Assembly: GCA_964485905.1 (NCBI GenBank)
Contig: CAZAJY010000037.1
Span: 1-6,348 of the forward strand
From: CAIJXO01 sp964485905
Lineage (GTDB): Bacteria; Patescibacteriota; Minisyncoccia; Phycocordibacterales; GWA1-40-21
Direction of reading: 5' to 3'
Length of the DNA: 6,348 bases
Within the stretch, counting starts at the first letter, position 1. Every line of letters starts with the position of its first letter. Below, one piece after another: positions 1 through 4,759 of this stretch. The position numbers and the translations under genes were made by a program. Under the pieces are notes generated by a model. The model was not told the DNA's origin. It did no database searches and worked only from the letters and a program-made list of their open reading frames with translations.

Positions 1-2
1 AA

Positions 3-107
3 GAAAGTCAAAAAGAAGAAACCACAGCTTCATATTTAGGAATGTTGAAGTGGGGGAATGGAATGAAATTACAGGAGGAGATATTGGAGAAGTATCCGAT
101 AGAATAG
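3..107 (+). CDS. Probable C-terminal end of an unidentified protein (5' truncated)
   Basis: An open frame enters from the left edge and runs 34 codons to a TAG at 105-107. The visible tail is rich in Glu and Lys and ends ILEKYPIE, which reads like a soluble C-terminus. A hairpin at 131-166 begins 23 nt after the stop, where a terminator would be expected. A competing frame (2-175) is also open but would put that long palindrome inside the coding region, so I prefer this one. No family can be named from 34 residues, and the true reading frame depends on sequence to the left of the window. Confidence 0.35.
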   Translation, partial: ESQKEETTASYLGMLKWGNGMKLQEEILEKYPIE

Positions 108-130
108 TTAAAATAGTTTTATATATAATT

Positions 131-166
131 GCAATAATAAGACAGCGACCGCTGGCTTATTATTGC
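131..166. terminator. Terminator-like long hairpin
   Basis: Arms 131-141 and 156-166 (GCAATAATAAG / CTTATTATTGC) pair over 11 bp. After an A-G mismatch, CAGC/GCTG closes a four-base GACC loop. There is no clean T-run after the stem, so the U-rich element would be the TTATTATT inside the 3' arm. It lies between the presumed end of the upstream gene (107) and the promoter of the next one. It could be a bidirectional terminator or an mRNA-stabilising stem. Confidence 0.45.
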
Positions 167-208
167 ATAACCTAGTTTTGGCTTTGTTTAGTAATTAACA
201 AAGTGATG

Positions 209-217
209 TGTTATAAT
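209..217 (+). promoter_or_regulatory. Extended -10 promoter for a leaderless transcript
   Basis: TGtTATAAT is a perfect extended -10 element, with TG at 209-210 and TATAAT at 212-217. No good -35 lies 16-18 bp upstream, which extended -10 promoters tolerate. A transcript starting about 7 bp downstream would begin at or next to the ATG at 224, implying a leaderless mRNA. This also argues against the in-frame GTG at 203 and ATG at 206, which lie upstream of or inside the promoter. Confidence 0.55.
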
Positions 218-223
218 TATCAC

Positions 224-682
224 ATGTTCAAGCAGAAACCATTCCCTTTTTCTTTCATTATTTTAGCGATTTTAATTGTTGTTCATTTATTTGCCTCCTA
301 CTATTCTCTTTATTGGCGATGGCCTTATTTTGATATATTGGTTCATTTAATTAGTGGTCTTTGGATTGCGCTAGTTTTTCTATGGTTGGCTTCGGTTTTT
401 GAACAAGTTAATTCTTTGAAAGAATATAAAATTAAAACTTTTTTGATAGCTTTTGTTTCCGCTGTTTTATTTGGGGTAATTTGGGAATTATTAGAGAATT
501 TTTATCAAATTACTTATACCAATATGTCTAGCTATGGTTTAGATACAGCCCTGGATATTCTTGGTGATGCTCTAGGTGGAATCTTAGCTTTTCTTTATTT
601 TGTAAAACGAAAACGTTGCACTGGTGATACCTGTGAGATTTTACATCCTTTTTATAATCAGACTGGCCTAATTAAAAATTAA
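224..682 (+). CDS. Four-helix membrane protein, YjdF/DUF2238- or VanZ-like
   Basis: This predicts a 152-residue integral membrane protein with hydrophobic segments at about 10-28, 36-57, 71-88 and 106-127. Polar residues sit inside or beside helices in a recurring pattern: D37xxxH41xxxG45, then WE-LLE around 87-91, then D107, D111 and D115 followed by GG. That D/H, WE..E, D...D arrangement resembles DUF2238 (YjdF) and more loosely VanZ-type proteins, whose biochemical role is not settled. The C-terminal tail after helix 4 is basic and carries C132 and C137. I start at ATG 224 because the promoter overlaps the upstream GTG/ATG choices, which would add up to seven residues. There is no SD site. 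It is followed after 6 nt by the RNase gene, so the two are probably co-transcribed. Confidence 0.7.
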   Translation: MFKQKPFPFSFIILAILIVVHLFASYYSLYWRWPYFDILVHLISGLWIALVFLWLASVFEQVNSLKEYKIKTFLIAFVSAVLFGVIWELLENFYQITYTNMSSYGLDTALDILGDALGGILAFLYFVKRKRCTGDTCEILHPFYNQTGLIKN

Positions 683-688
683 ATTAGT

Positions 689-2053
689 ATGGCAAAGCTG
701 ACTTTTTATGGTGGAACGGGGATGGTGACTGGGGCTAATTTTCTTTTAGAAGCTGATGGAACAAAGATCTTAGTTGACTGTGGTTTAGTCCAGGGAAATA
801 AATTTGCCGAGAATTTAAATCGTTCGGAGTTTTTTTATAATCCAGCAGAAATTGATTATCTCTTAATTACTCATGCACATATTGATCATATTGGGCGTAT
901 TCCTAAGTTAGTAAAAGATGGTTTTAAGGGGCAGATTTTAAGCACACCGGAAACGAGAGAAATTGCAGAATTTTTATTAGCCGATACCGTAAAAATCTTA
1001 GAAACTGAAGCTCGTCACGAGGGAATTTTACCATTATATGAAATGGCTGATTTGGCACCAACTTTTGCTCTATGGAATACGGTGTCTTATCATATTCCAA
1101 AAGAATTAAAAGACGGCATTAGTATTTATTTGAAAGATGCCGGACATATTTTAGGGTCAGCGATGATTGAAATTTCTTATAATAATAAAAAGATAGTCTT
1201 TACTGGTGATTTGGGCAATTCTCCATCTATTTTACTTAAAGATACGGAAGAAATTACGGACACTAATTATCTGGTAATGGAAAGTGTTTACGGTGATAGA
1301 AATCACGAGCCGAAAGAGGCCAGAACTAATAAATTGAAACAAGTAATTGAGGATGTTATTAAATATAATAGAACATTAATTATCCCAGCTTTTTCTTTAG
1401 AACGCACACAGATGATTATTTATGAGATGAATGAGATATTTGAGAATGAAATCAAACAAAAAATACCTGTTTTTTTGGATTCACCCTTAGCCATAAAAAT
1501 TACTGGTGTTTATGAAAGATATACGGAAGATTTTAATGATAAAGCTCGGGCAGACATAAGATCTGGCGATGATATTTTTAATTTTCCTGGTTTGAAATTT
1601 ATTGTGCAGGGTGGGGAATCAAAAATGATTCAAAAAGTGCCTAATCCCAAAATAATTATCGCTGGATCGGGTATGTCAGTGGGAGGGAGGGTGATTTTTC
1701 ATGAAAAATATTATATTGATAATCCTAATGCTGAAATTTTATTTGTTGGTTATCAAGCCGTCGGGAGTCTGGGTCGTCAGCTTCAGGACGGAGCTAAAAA
1801 AGTTACTATCTATGGTGAGGAAAAAGAAGTAAAAGCACAAATCGATTCTATCGCTGGTTATTCATCTCATAAAGATTCGGATCATTTGGTGGAATTTGTG
1901 GAAAAAGCCACCAAAAGTGGCAAACTTAGGCAAGTTTTTTGTGTCATGGGAGAGCCAAAATCCTCTCTTTTCTTGGTGCAAAAATTGCGTGATAATCTAG
2001 GCGTTGACGCCGTGTACCCAGAGTTTAAGGAAACAGTGGAGATAGAGTTATAA
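689..2053 (+). CDS. Beta-CASP metallo-beta-lactamase-fold ribonuclease (YSH1/CPSF-like)
   Basis: This 454-residue protein has the full motif set of the RNA-acting beta-CASP family. Metallo-beta-lactamase motif 1 is D30, motif 2 is H62-A-H64-I-D66-H67, motif 3 is H153 in DAGHILGSA, and motif 4 is D174 in TGDLG. Beta-CASP motif A is E198 in ESVYGDR, motif B is H338 in GRVIFHEKY, and motif C is H394 in YSSHKD. The core GYQAVGSLGRQL of the RNA-specificity domain lies between B and C. Length and layout match bacterial homologues of CPSF/YSH1 such as the Thermus enzyme TTHA0252, which are zinc-dependent RNases of the cytoplasm. All zinc ligands are present, so it should be active; whether it is an exo- or endonuclease cannot be read from sequence. 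ATG 689 is the natural start, without an SD site, 6 nt after the preceding stop. The TAA is the first part of the terminator stem. Confidence 0.93.
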   Translation: MAKLTFYGGTGMVTGANFLLEADGTKILVDCGLVQGNKFAENLNRSEFFYNPAEIDYLLITHAHIDHIGRIPKLVKDGFKGQILSTPETREIAEFLLADTVKILETEARHEGILPLYEMADLAPTFALWNTVSYHIPKELKDGISIYLKDAGHILGSAMIEISYNNKKIVFTGDLGNSPSILLKDTEEITDTNYLVMESVYGDRNHEPKEARTNKLKQVIEDVIKYNRTLIIPAFSLERTQMIIYEMNEIFENEIKQKIPVFLDSPLAIKITGVYERYTEDFNDKARADIRSGDDIFNFPGLKFIVQGGESKMIQKVPNPKIIIAGSGMSVGGRVIFHEKYYIDNPNAEILFVGYQAVGSLGRQLQDGAKKVTIYGEEKEVKAQIDSIAGYSSHKDSDHLVEFVEKATKSGKLRQVFCVMGEPKSSLFLVQKLRDNLGVDAVYPEFKETVEIEL

Positions 2054-2082
2054 AAAACCTCCCGTTTTTCGGGAGGTTTTTT
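2052..2082. terminator. Bidirectional intrinsic terminator
   Basis: A 13-bp perfect stem (2052-2064 with 2070-2082, core CCTCCCG/CGGGAGG) closes a five-T loop. A six-A run on one arm and a six-T run on the other give a U-tract in both directions. It therefore ends both the plus-strand RNase gene and the minus-strand infC-rpmI-rplT operon. The stop codon of the RNase overlaps its left arm, and the rplT stop is 3 bp from its right arm. Confidence 0.93.
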
Positions 2083-2084
2083 AT

Positions 2085-2429
2085 TTATTTTACTTGAACT
2101 AGGACGCGTTTGAAAGTGTCGGGGTTATGTTCAGCTAAATCAGCAAGGATCTTGCGGTCCACTTCAATGGCCCTCTTTTTTAGGGCACCAATAAACTTGC
2201 TGTAAGTAAAACCTTCGGCTCTTAAGCCAGCATTGATCTTGACATTAAATAATCGGCGCATATCACCCTTTTTGTCTCGGCGGTGGGCGAAAGCATGAGC
2301 GCCAGCGTGCATCATTGCTTCGGTGGCGTTAGCTTCCTTAGTTGATCGGCCGAAACGATAGCCCTTAACTTGCTTTAAGAGATTACGTCTAGTTTTGGTC
2401 TTTAAAACCCCTCTTTTAACTCTGGTCAT
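2085..2429 (-). CDS. rplT: 50S ribosomal protein L20
   Basis: The 114 residues match L20 throughout: the basic N-terminal extension MTRVKRGVLKTKTRRNLLKQVKGYRFGR, the HAFAHRRDKKGDMRRL block, and the globular part with GLRAEGFTYSKFIGALKK. The family is usually about 117-120 residues, so this one is slightly short. L20 binds 23S rRNA early and is needed to start 50S assembly. It is the last gene of the infC-rpmI-rplT operon, 31 nt after rpmI, and is followed directly by the terminator. There is no SD site before ATG 2429. The L20 autoregulatory leader known in some bacteria is not evident. Confidence 0.97.
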   Translation of the reverse strand: MTRVKRGVLKTKTRRNLLKQVKGYRFGRSTKEANATEAMMHAGAHAFAHRRDKKGDMRRLFNVKINAGLRAEGFTYSKFIGALKKRAIEVDRKILADLAEHNPDTFKRVLVQVK

Positions 2430-2460
2430 TCTGTTTGATAATTAAATTATTAATAAAATT

Positions 2461-2646
2461 TTATGCACCAACTAGGAATCTAGCCTTAGCTTTATTCTTA
2501 AAGTTGACGTTTATTGTTCGATTTTTAGCTTGTGAAGATCGCCCACTGTCTTTGGAATTAAAGTGATTTTGTCCGGCTTTGCGACCAACAATTTTACCAG
2601 TTCTGGTCACTTTCAATCTTTTGCTAAATGATTTATTTGTTTTCAT
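2461..2646 (-). CDS. rpmI: 50S ribosomal protein L35
   Basis: This 61-residue basic protein begins MKTNKSFSKRLKVTRTGKIVGRKAGQNHF, which is the L35 signature (usual form MKTNKSAAKRFKVTGSGKI). It is a small structural protein of the large ribosomal subunit. Two stop codons lie in frame just upstream, so ATG 2646 is the only reasonable start, and the common extra Pro-Lys at the N-terminus is absent. The start lies inside the end of infC, overlapping it by 14 nt. With no SD visible, translation is probably coupled to termination on infC. rplT follows 31 nt downstream. Confidence 0.96.
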   Translation of the reverse strand: MKTNKSFSKRLKVTRTGKIVGRKAGQNHFNSKDSGRSSQAKNRTINVNFKNKAKARFLVGA

Positions 2647-3157
2647 TACTTTTTTCTATTACCATTGTTAAACCTTTCATTCCCTTTTTAGGGGCCTCGG
2701 CGATTTTATATTTTTCTGTAATTAGTTTTAAAATTCTTTCTAGTCTTTCATTTAAAAACTTAAAGTCCATATATTTAGCTCGGCCGGTGATAAATAAATC
2801 TAATTTTATTCTATGACCCTCAGCCAACCACTCAGAAGCTTTTTTGGCTTTTAATTGCAAATCATGTTCGTCGGTGGCAATCTTTACCTGTAAACTTTTG
2901 GTCTCCATTACCTTCACCTTTGATTTGACAACCTTTTGCTTCTTTTTTTCATCATACTGATACTTACCAAAGTCGGTAATCTTACAAATTGGCGGAACAA
3001 TATTTGGTGATATCTCCACTAAGTCTAGATTTAATTCCTGGGCCTTTGTTAAGGCTTCAGTCAGTGAAATTACTCCGAAATTCTCACCCGCCGGGCCAAT
3101 AACTCTAAGCTCGGGAGACTTTATTTGATGATTTATTCTGGTTCTTATATTACTCAA
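2633..3157 (-). CDS. infC: Translation initiation factor IF-3, TTG start
   Basis: This predicts 174 residues with both IF3 domains. The N-terminal domain (about 5-75) contains RVIGPAGENFGVISLTEAL and the signature LVEISPNIVPPICKITDFGKYQY. A lysine-rich linker follows (about 76-90). The C-terminal domain has TDEHDLQLKAKKASEWLAEGHRIKLDLFITGRA and the closing MKGLTMVIE. IF3 binds the 30S subunit, blocks premature 50S joining and checks start codons. The first usable start is TTG at 3157-3155: an in-frame TGA lies four codons upstream and no ATG occurs near the expected N-terminus. A non-AUG start is a known hallmark of infC in E. coli (AUU), where IF3 represses its own translation. There is no SD site. 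Its last 14 nt overlap rpmI. Confidence 0.95.
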   Translation of the reverse strand: MSNIRTRINHQIKSPELRVIGPAGENFGVISLTEALTKAQELNLDLVEISPNIVPPICKITDFGKYQYDEKKKQKVVKSKVKVMETKSLQVKIATDEHDLQLKAKKASEWLAEGHRIKLDLFITGRAKYMDFKFLNERLERILKLITEKYKIAEAPKKGMKGLTMVIEKSNENK

Positions 3158-3186
3158 CTTTTTATATCAGTTATTGACAGACTGTA

Positions 3187-3215
3187 TTTATAGCATAATC
3201 TGGCTTTTTGAGCAA
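3187..3215 (-). promoter_or_regulatory. Promoter of the infC-rpmI-rplT operon
   Basis: On the minus strand TTGCTC (3215-3210) is separated by 17 bp from TATAAA (3192-3187), and a TGC just before it makes an extended -10. Initiation near 3180 leaves a leader of only about 22 nt before the TTG start. The leader has an imperfect ACAG-T-CTGT palindrome and no SD site. Confidence 0.65.
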
Positions 3216-3237
3216 GTGGAAATTTGGACAATGTTTT

Positions 3238-3267
3238 GGGGGGTGTCTGCCATTGCAAACCCCCCCC
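3238..3267. repeat. G6/C8 homopolymer inverted repeat
   Basis: Six G (3238-3243) and eight C (3260-3267) flank a 14-16 nt spacer. GGGGGGT pairs perfectly with ACCCCCC. It lies between the end of the small membrane-protein gene (3295) and the infC promoter, where a minus-strand terminator is expected. No U-tract follows on either strand, so it is not a typical intrinsic terminator. It might act as a transcript-end barrier or a pause site, or be a length-variable tract. Confidence 0.6.
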
Positions 3268-3294
3268 ATGGCCTCTCTCCAGATCGCCCCTTCC

Positions 3295-3528
3295 TTAATG
3301 ATCATTGTGTTGGATCTTGATGATTCCTCTTTCTCTTAGCCAGGCGCCAAAGTAGAAGAGGATGGCGGAGGTCAGAAGAAAGGTACCAAGATACCCGATT
3401 CCCCTGACTATGAGGCTAGAACCATTGGCGAGATGTCCAAAGACACCAGACAACCAAATAACCCCAGTAACTACTGCGAGCCAGAAACCAAACAAGATAG
3501 CCCCGATAATGAATACTCCAAAGTACAT
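3295..3528 (-). CDS. Small two-helix membrane protein, strong SD, elevated G+C
   Basis: I do not recognise this 77-residue protein. It has two hydrophobic segments, about 3-29 (FGVFIIGAILFGFWLAVVTGV...) and 43-63 (GIGYLGTFLLTSAILFYFGAW). A short glycine-rich hydrophilic turn separates them, and a basic tail (LRERGIIKIQHNDH) probably faces the cytoplasm. The start at 3528 is fixed by a near-consensus ribosome-binding site (GGAGGTAAGG) just upstream, which the AT-rich neighbours lack. G+C is about 50% in stretches I counted, against about one third in the RNase gene. A promoter fits at 3573-3601. No clear intrinsic terminator follows; only the G6/C8 inverted repeat lies before the infC promoter. 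It may be a foreign acquisition or belong to a class of highly translated small membrane proteins. Confidence 0.7.
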   Translation of the reverse strand: MYFGVFIIGAILFGFWLAVVTGVIWLSGVFGHLANGSSLIVRGIGYLGTFLLTSAILFYFGAWLRERGIIKIQHNDH

Positions 3529-3529
3529 T

Positions 3530-3539
3530 CCTTACCTCC
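3530..3539 (-). promoter_or_regulatory. Strong Shine-Dalgarno site of the 77-residue membrane protein
   Basis: On the minus strand GGAGGTAAGG ends one base before ATG 3528, placing GGAGG at 3535-3539 with normal spacing. It fixes the start and is notable because nearly all other genes here have no SD site. Confidence 0.85.
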
Positions 3540-3572
3540 GGTTAAGACGTTACGAAACTCTTTCCACTGTCT

Positions 3573-3601
3573 AAATTAGCACATTTGATATTTAAAGTCC
3601 A
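3573..3601 (-). promoter_or_regulatory. Putative promoter of the 77-residue membrane protein gene
   Basis: TGGACT (3601-3596) and TAATTT (3578-3573) are 17 bp apart on the minus strand, with a TGC extended -10 element before the latter. Initiation near 3566 would leave a leader of about 38 nt. Its -35 is back to back with that of the divergent plus-strand promoter, 8 bp apart. Confidence 0.45.
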
Positions 3602-3609
3602 GCTTAGGC

Positions 3610-3637
3610 TTGCATAAAATGTAAAAAGGTGTATAAT
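3610..3637 (+). promoter_or_regulatory. Promoter upstream of the UPF0316-like gene
   Basis: TTGCAT (3610-3615) and a perfect TATAAT (3632-3637) are 16 bp apart. Transcription would start near 3644, only a few bases before the hairpin at 3651-3675 and about 75 nt before ATG 3719. Confidence 0.65.
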
Positions 3638-3650
3638 ATATATATAAATT

Positions 3651-3676
3651 AAATATGCCGAAAAGGGGCATATTTT
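3651..3676 (+). terminator. Leader hairpin with terminator-like U-tract (possible attenuator)
   Basis: AAATATGCC (3651-3659) pairs with GGCATATTT (3667-3675) over 9 bp around a GAAAAGG loop, followed by TTTTGTTT. It has the form of a weak intrinsic terminator but lies directly after a promoter and before a gene. The options are a premature terminator controlling the downstream gene, the end of a roughly 35-nt transcript, or a 5' stabilising stem. Confidence 0.5.
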
Positions 3677-3718
3677 GTTTATGGTCGAATTTTATTAATT
3701 CAATAATCAAAAAAAGCG

Positions 3719-4024
3719 ATGTTTATTTTTATTTTAGGGGTTGTTGAGATGTTTATTATTGCTTATTGGACAAAAGCCGTTGTTGAATCAAGAATTTATA
3801 TGAGTGGAGCAATCACTATTATAAATATTTTGATTTGGTTCTATGTTTTACGAACATTTATTGATAATCTAGACAACTGGTATCTGGTTTTGTCTTATGC
3901 CTTAGGTTGCGCGACAGGAACTATGCTCTCTACTCTTGTTTCTAATCAAGAGAAAGTGCGGAAGAATAAAAAAGTAAAATCAGCTTTAACCAAACTGAAG
4001 ACAGAATCTTTGGTCACAGAATAA
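3719..4024 (+). CDS. Short membrane protein resembling the UPF0316/DUF5698 transmembrane domain
   Basis: The 101 residues contain three hydrophobic segments (about 1-17, 29-47 and 54-74) and a Lys-rich cytoplasmic tail. The pattern RxxIDNLDNWYLVLSYALGCATGT (about 45-68) closely resembles the conserved Asn-rich turn and YAxGFAxGT helix of UPF0316/DUF5698 membrane proteins. Those normally continue into a soluble DUF2179 domain; here the protein stops after a charged tail of about 27 residues, so that domain is absent. The family's function is unknown. The start at ATG 3719 has no SD, and ATG 3749 (M11) is a possible alternative that would cut into helix 1. It has its own promoter and terminator and is probably monocistronic. 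Confidence 0.72.
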   Translation: MFIFILGVVEMFIIAYWTKAVVESRIYMSGAITIINILIWFYVLRTFIDNLDNWYLVLSYALGCATGTMLSTLVSNQEKVRKNKKVKSALTKLKTESLVTE

Positions 4025-4076
4025 AAGCTATGATTTACATTACCGTGGAGGAGCCACCGCCTATTTGGCTCAAATA

Positions 4077-4115
4077 AAAAACCATCCTGAGTTCTATAAA
4101 CGAAGGATGGTTTTT
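4077..4115. terminator. Bidirectional intrinsic terminator
   Basis: AAAAACCATCCT (4077-4088) and AGGATGGTTTTT (4104-4115) form a 12-bp stem with a 15-nt loop. The T-run on one arm and A-run on the other give a U-tract in both directions. It ends the UPF0316-like transcript and could back up the minus-strand terminator at 4153-4194. Confidence 0.9.
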
Positions 4116-4152
4116 TATTTGTATTAATTTTAATTTAATTTTTAAAATATTG

Positions 4153-4194
4153 AAAAACTCGTCACCTACTACCTTGCGGTTTCGGTGACGAGTT
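4153..4194 (-). terminator. Intrinsic terminator of the 135-residue membrane protein gene
   Basis: On the minus strand an 11-bp stem (4194-4184 with 4166-4156, AACTCGTCACC / GGTGACGAGTT) with a 17-nt loop is followed by a T-run at 4155-4153. It lies 24 bp beyond the stop codon of the gene at 4218-4625. Confidence 0.85.
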
Positions 4195-4217
4195 CGTTTG
4201 CTGTCTGTCTGGGCCCC

Positions 4218-4625
4218 CTAGCCCAGATGGTTTGTGAGGAAACTTTGCCAGCCAATTTTATCGGCCAGTGTTTGTAGCCAGTTGAGCCACATGTCTACAT
4301 AGATCACCCAGGCGGTGATCGTGAAGATTATGGCCAGTTGGCCACACTTCTGCTCAAAGGGACCGATGTCTCTAAGGTAGTTAGACCACCTTTCTCGGCT
4401 CCAATACTGGTGATAGGTCGGGCGGTTTCGCCTTACAGCGAAATACTGCATTCCAGACATTATGGCCGTGGCCAGAAGGGCCACTACCGTAACTCTTTGC
4501 CAGCCTTCTGGCAGGTTGTCGCAGCGGATCGCCAAACTCACCACGAGTGTGAAAATGGCTGCCACAACAATTCCTATCCAGCCCCAGACGATCCGGCCCC
4601 AGCTTCTCATTCCACACTTTTGCAT
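4218..4625 (-). CDS. Three-helix membrane protein of unknown family, strong SD, elevated G+C
   Basis: I do not recognise this 135-residue protein. Hydrophobic segments lie at about 14-34 (WGWIGIVVAAIFTLVVSLAI), 44-64 (RVTVVALLATAIMSGMQYFAV) and 95-115 (GQLAIIFTITAWVIYVDMWL). A long basic, aromatic loop between helices 2 and 3 (RRNRPTYHQYWSRERWSNYLRD) is rich in Arg, Trp and Tyr and probably cytoplasmic. Trp is frequent overall. The start at ATG 4625 is set by GGGGAGGA a few bases upstream. It has a well-formed promoter (4672-4700) and terminator, so it is a complete single-gene unit. G+C is about 53% in a stretch I counted, far above its neighbours, and codons favour C/G in third position. 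The long antisense frames are its shadows. Confidence 0.75.
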   Translation of the reverse strand: MQKCGMRSWGRIVWGWIGIVVAAIFTLVVSLAIRCDNLPEGWQRVTVVALLATAIMSGMQYFAVRRNRPTYHQYWSRERWSNYLRDIGPFEQKCGQLAIIFTITAWVIYVDMWLNWLQTLADKIGWQSFLTNHLG

Positions 4626-4628
4626 ACT

Positions 4629-4636
4629 TCCTCCCC
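4629..4636 (-). promoter_or_regulatory. Strong Shine-Dalgarno site of the 135-residue membrane protein
   Basis: On the minus strand GGGGAGGA lies 3 bases before ATG 4625, with GGAGG at normal spacing. It decides the start and contrasts with the SD-less AT-rich genes. Confidence 0.85.
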
Positions 4637-4671
4637 TTACTTATTACCAGACACGTCAAAACTCCTTTATC

Positions 4672-4700
4672 AGGATAGCATAGAACTTTATTTTCGTCAA
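4672..4700 (-). promoter_or_regulatory. Promoter of the 135-residue membrane protein gene
   Basis: TTGACG (4700-4695) and TATCCT (4677-4672) are exactly 17 bp apart on the minus strand, with TGC before the -10. This is among the best promoter matches in the window. The predicted leader is about 40 nt. It is back to back with the plus-strand promoter at 4712-4740. Confidence 0.65.
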
Positions 4701-4711
4701 ATCTCTTGAAT

Positions 4712-4740
4712 TTTTCAAACACTAATAAATATGTTAAAAT
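4712..4740 (+). promoter_or_regulatory. Promoter of the putative metal-handling operon
   Basis: TTTTCA (4712-4717) and TAAAAT (4735-4740) are 17 bp apart, with a TGT extended -10 before the latter. Initiation near 4747 would leave a leader of about 13 nt before ATG 4760, consistent with the absence of an SD. No obvious regulator palindrome overlaps it. Confidence 0.5.
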
Positions 4741-4759
4741 ACTCTTATCTTATTAATAT

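Noticed and set aside
2628..2816. Plus-strand open frame of 62 codons opposite infC
   Set aside because: Antisense to the conserved C-terminal domain of IF3; its apparent hydrophobicity is the complement of Lys/Glu-rich codons.
3362..3574. Plus-strand open frame of 70 codons opposite the small membrane gene
   Set aside because: Antisense to 3295-3528, which has a consensus SD and two clear hydrophobic segments.
4338..4722. Open frames on both strands (4338-4709 +, 4462-4683 +, 4381-4722 -) overlapping the 135-residue membrane gene
   Set aside because: They are antisense or out-of-frame shadows of 4218-4625, which has a promoter, SD, hydrophobic segments and terminator. The shadows have Arg/His/Pro-rich, low-complexity translations and no start signals.
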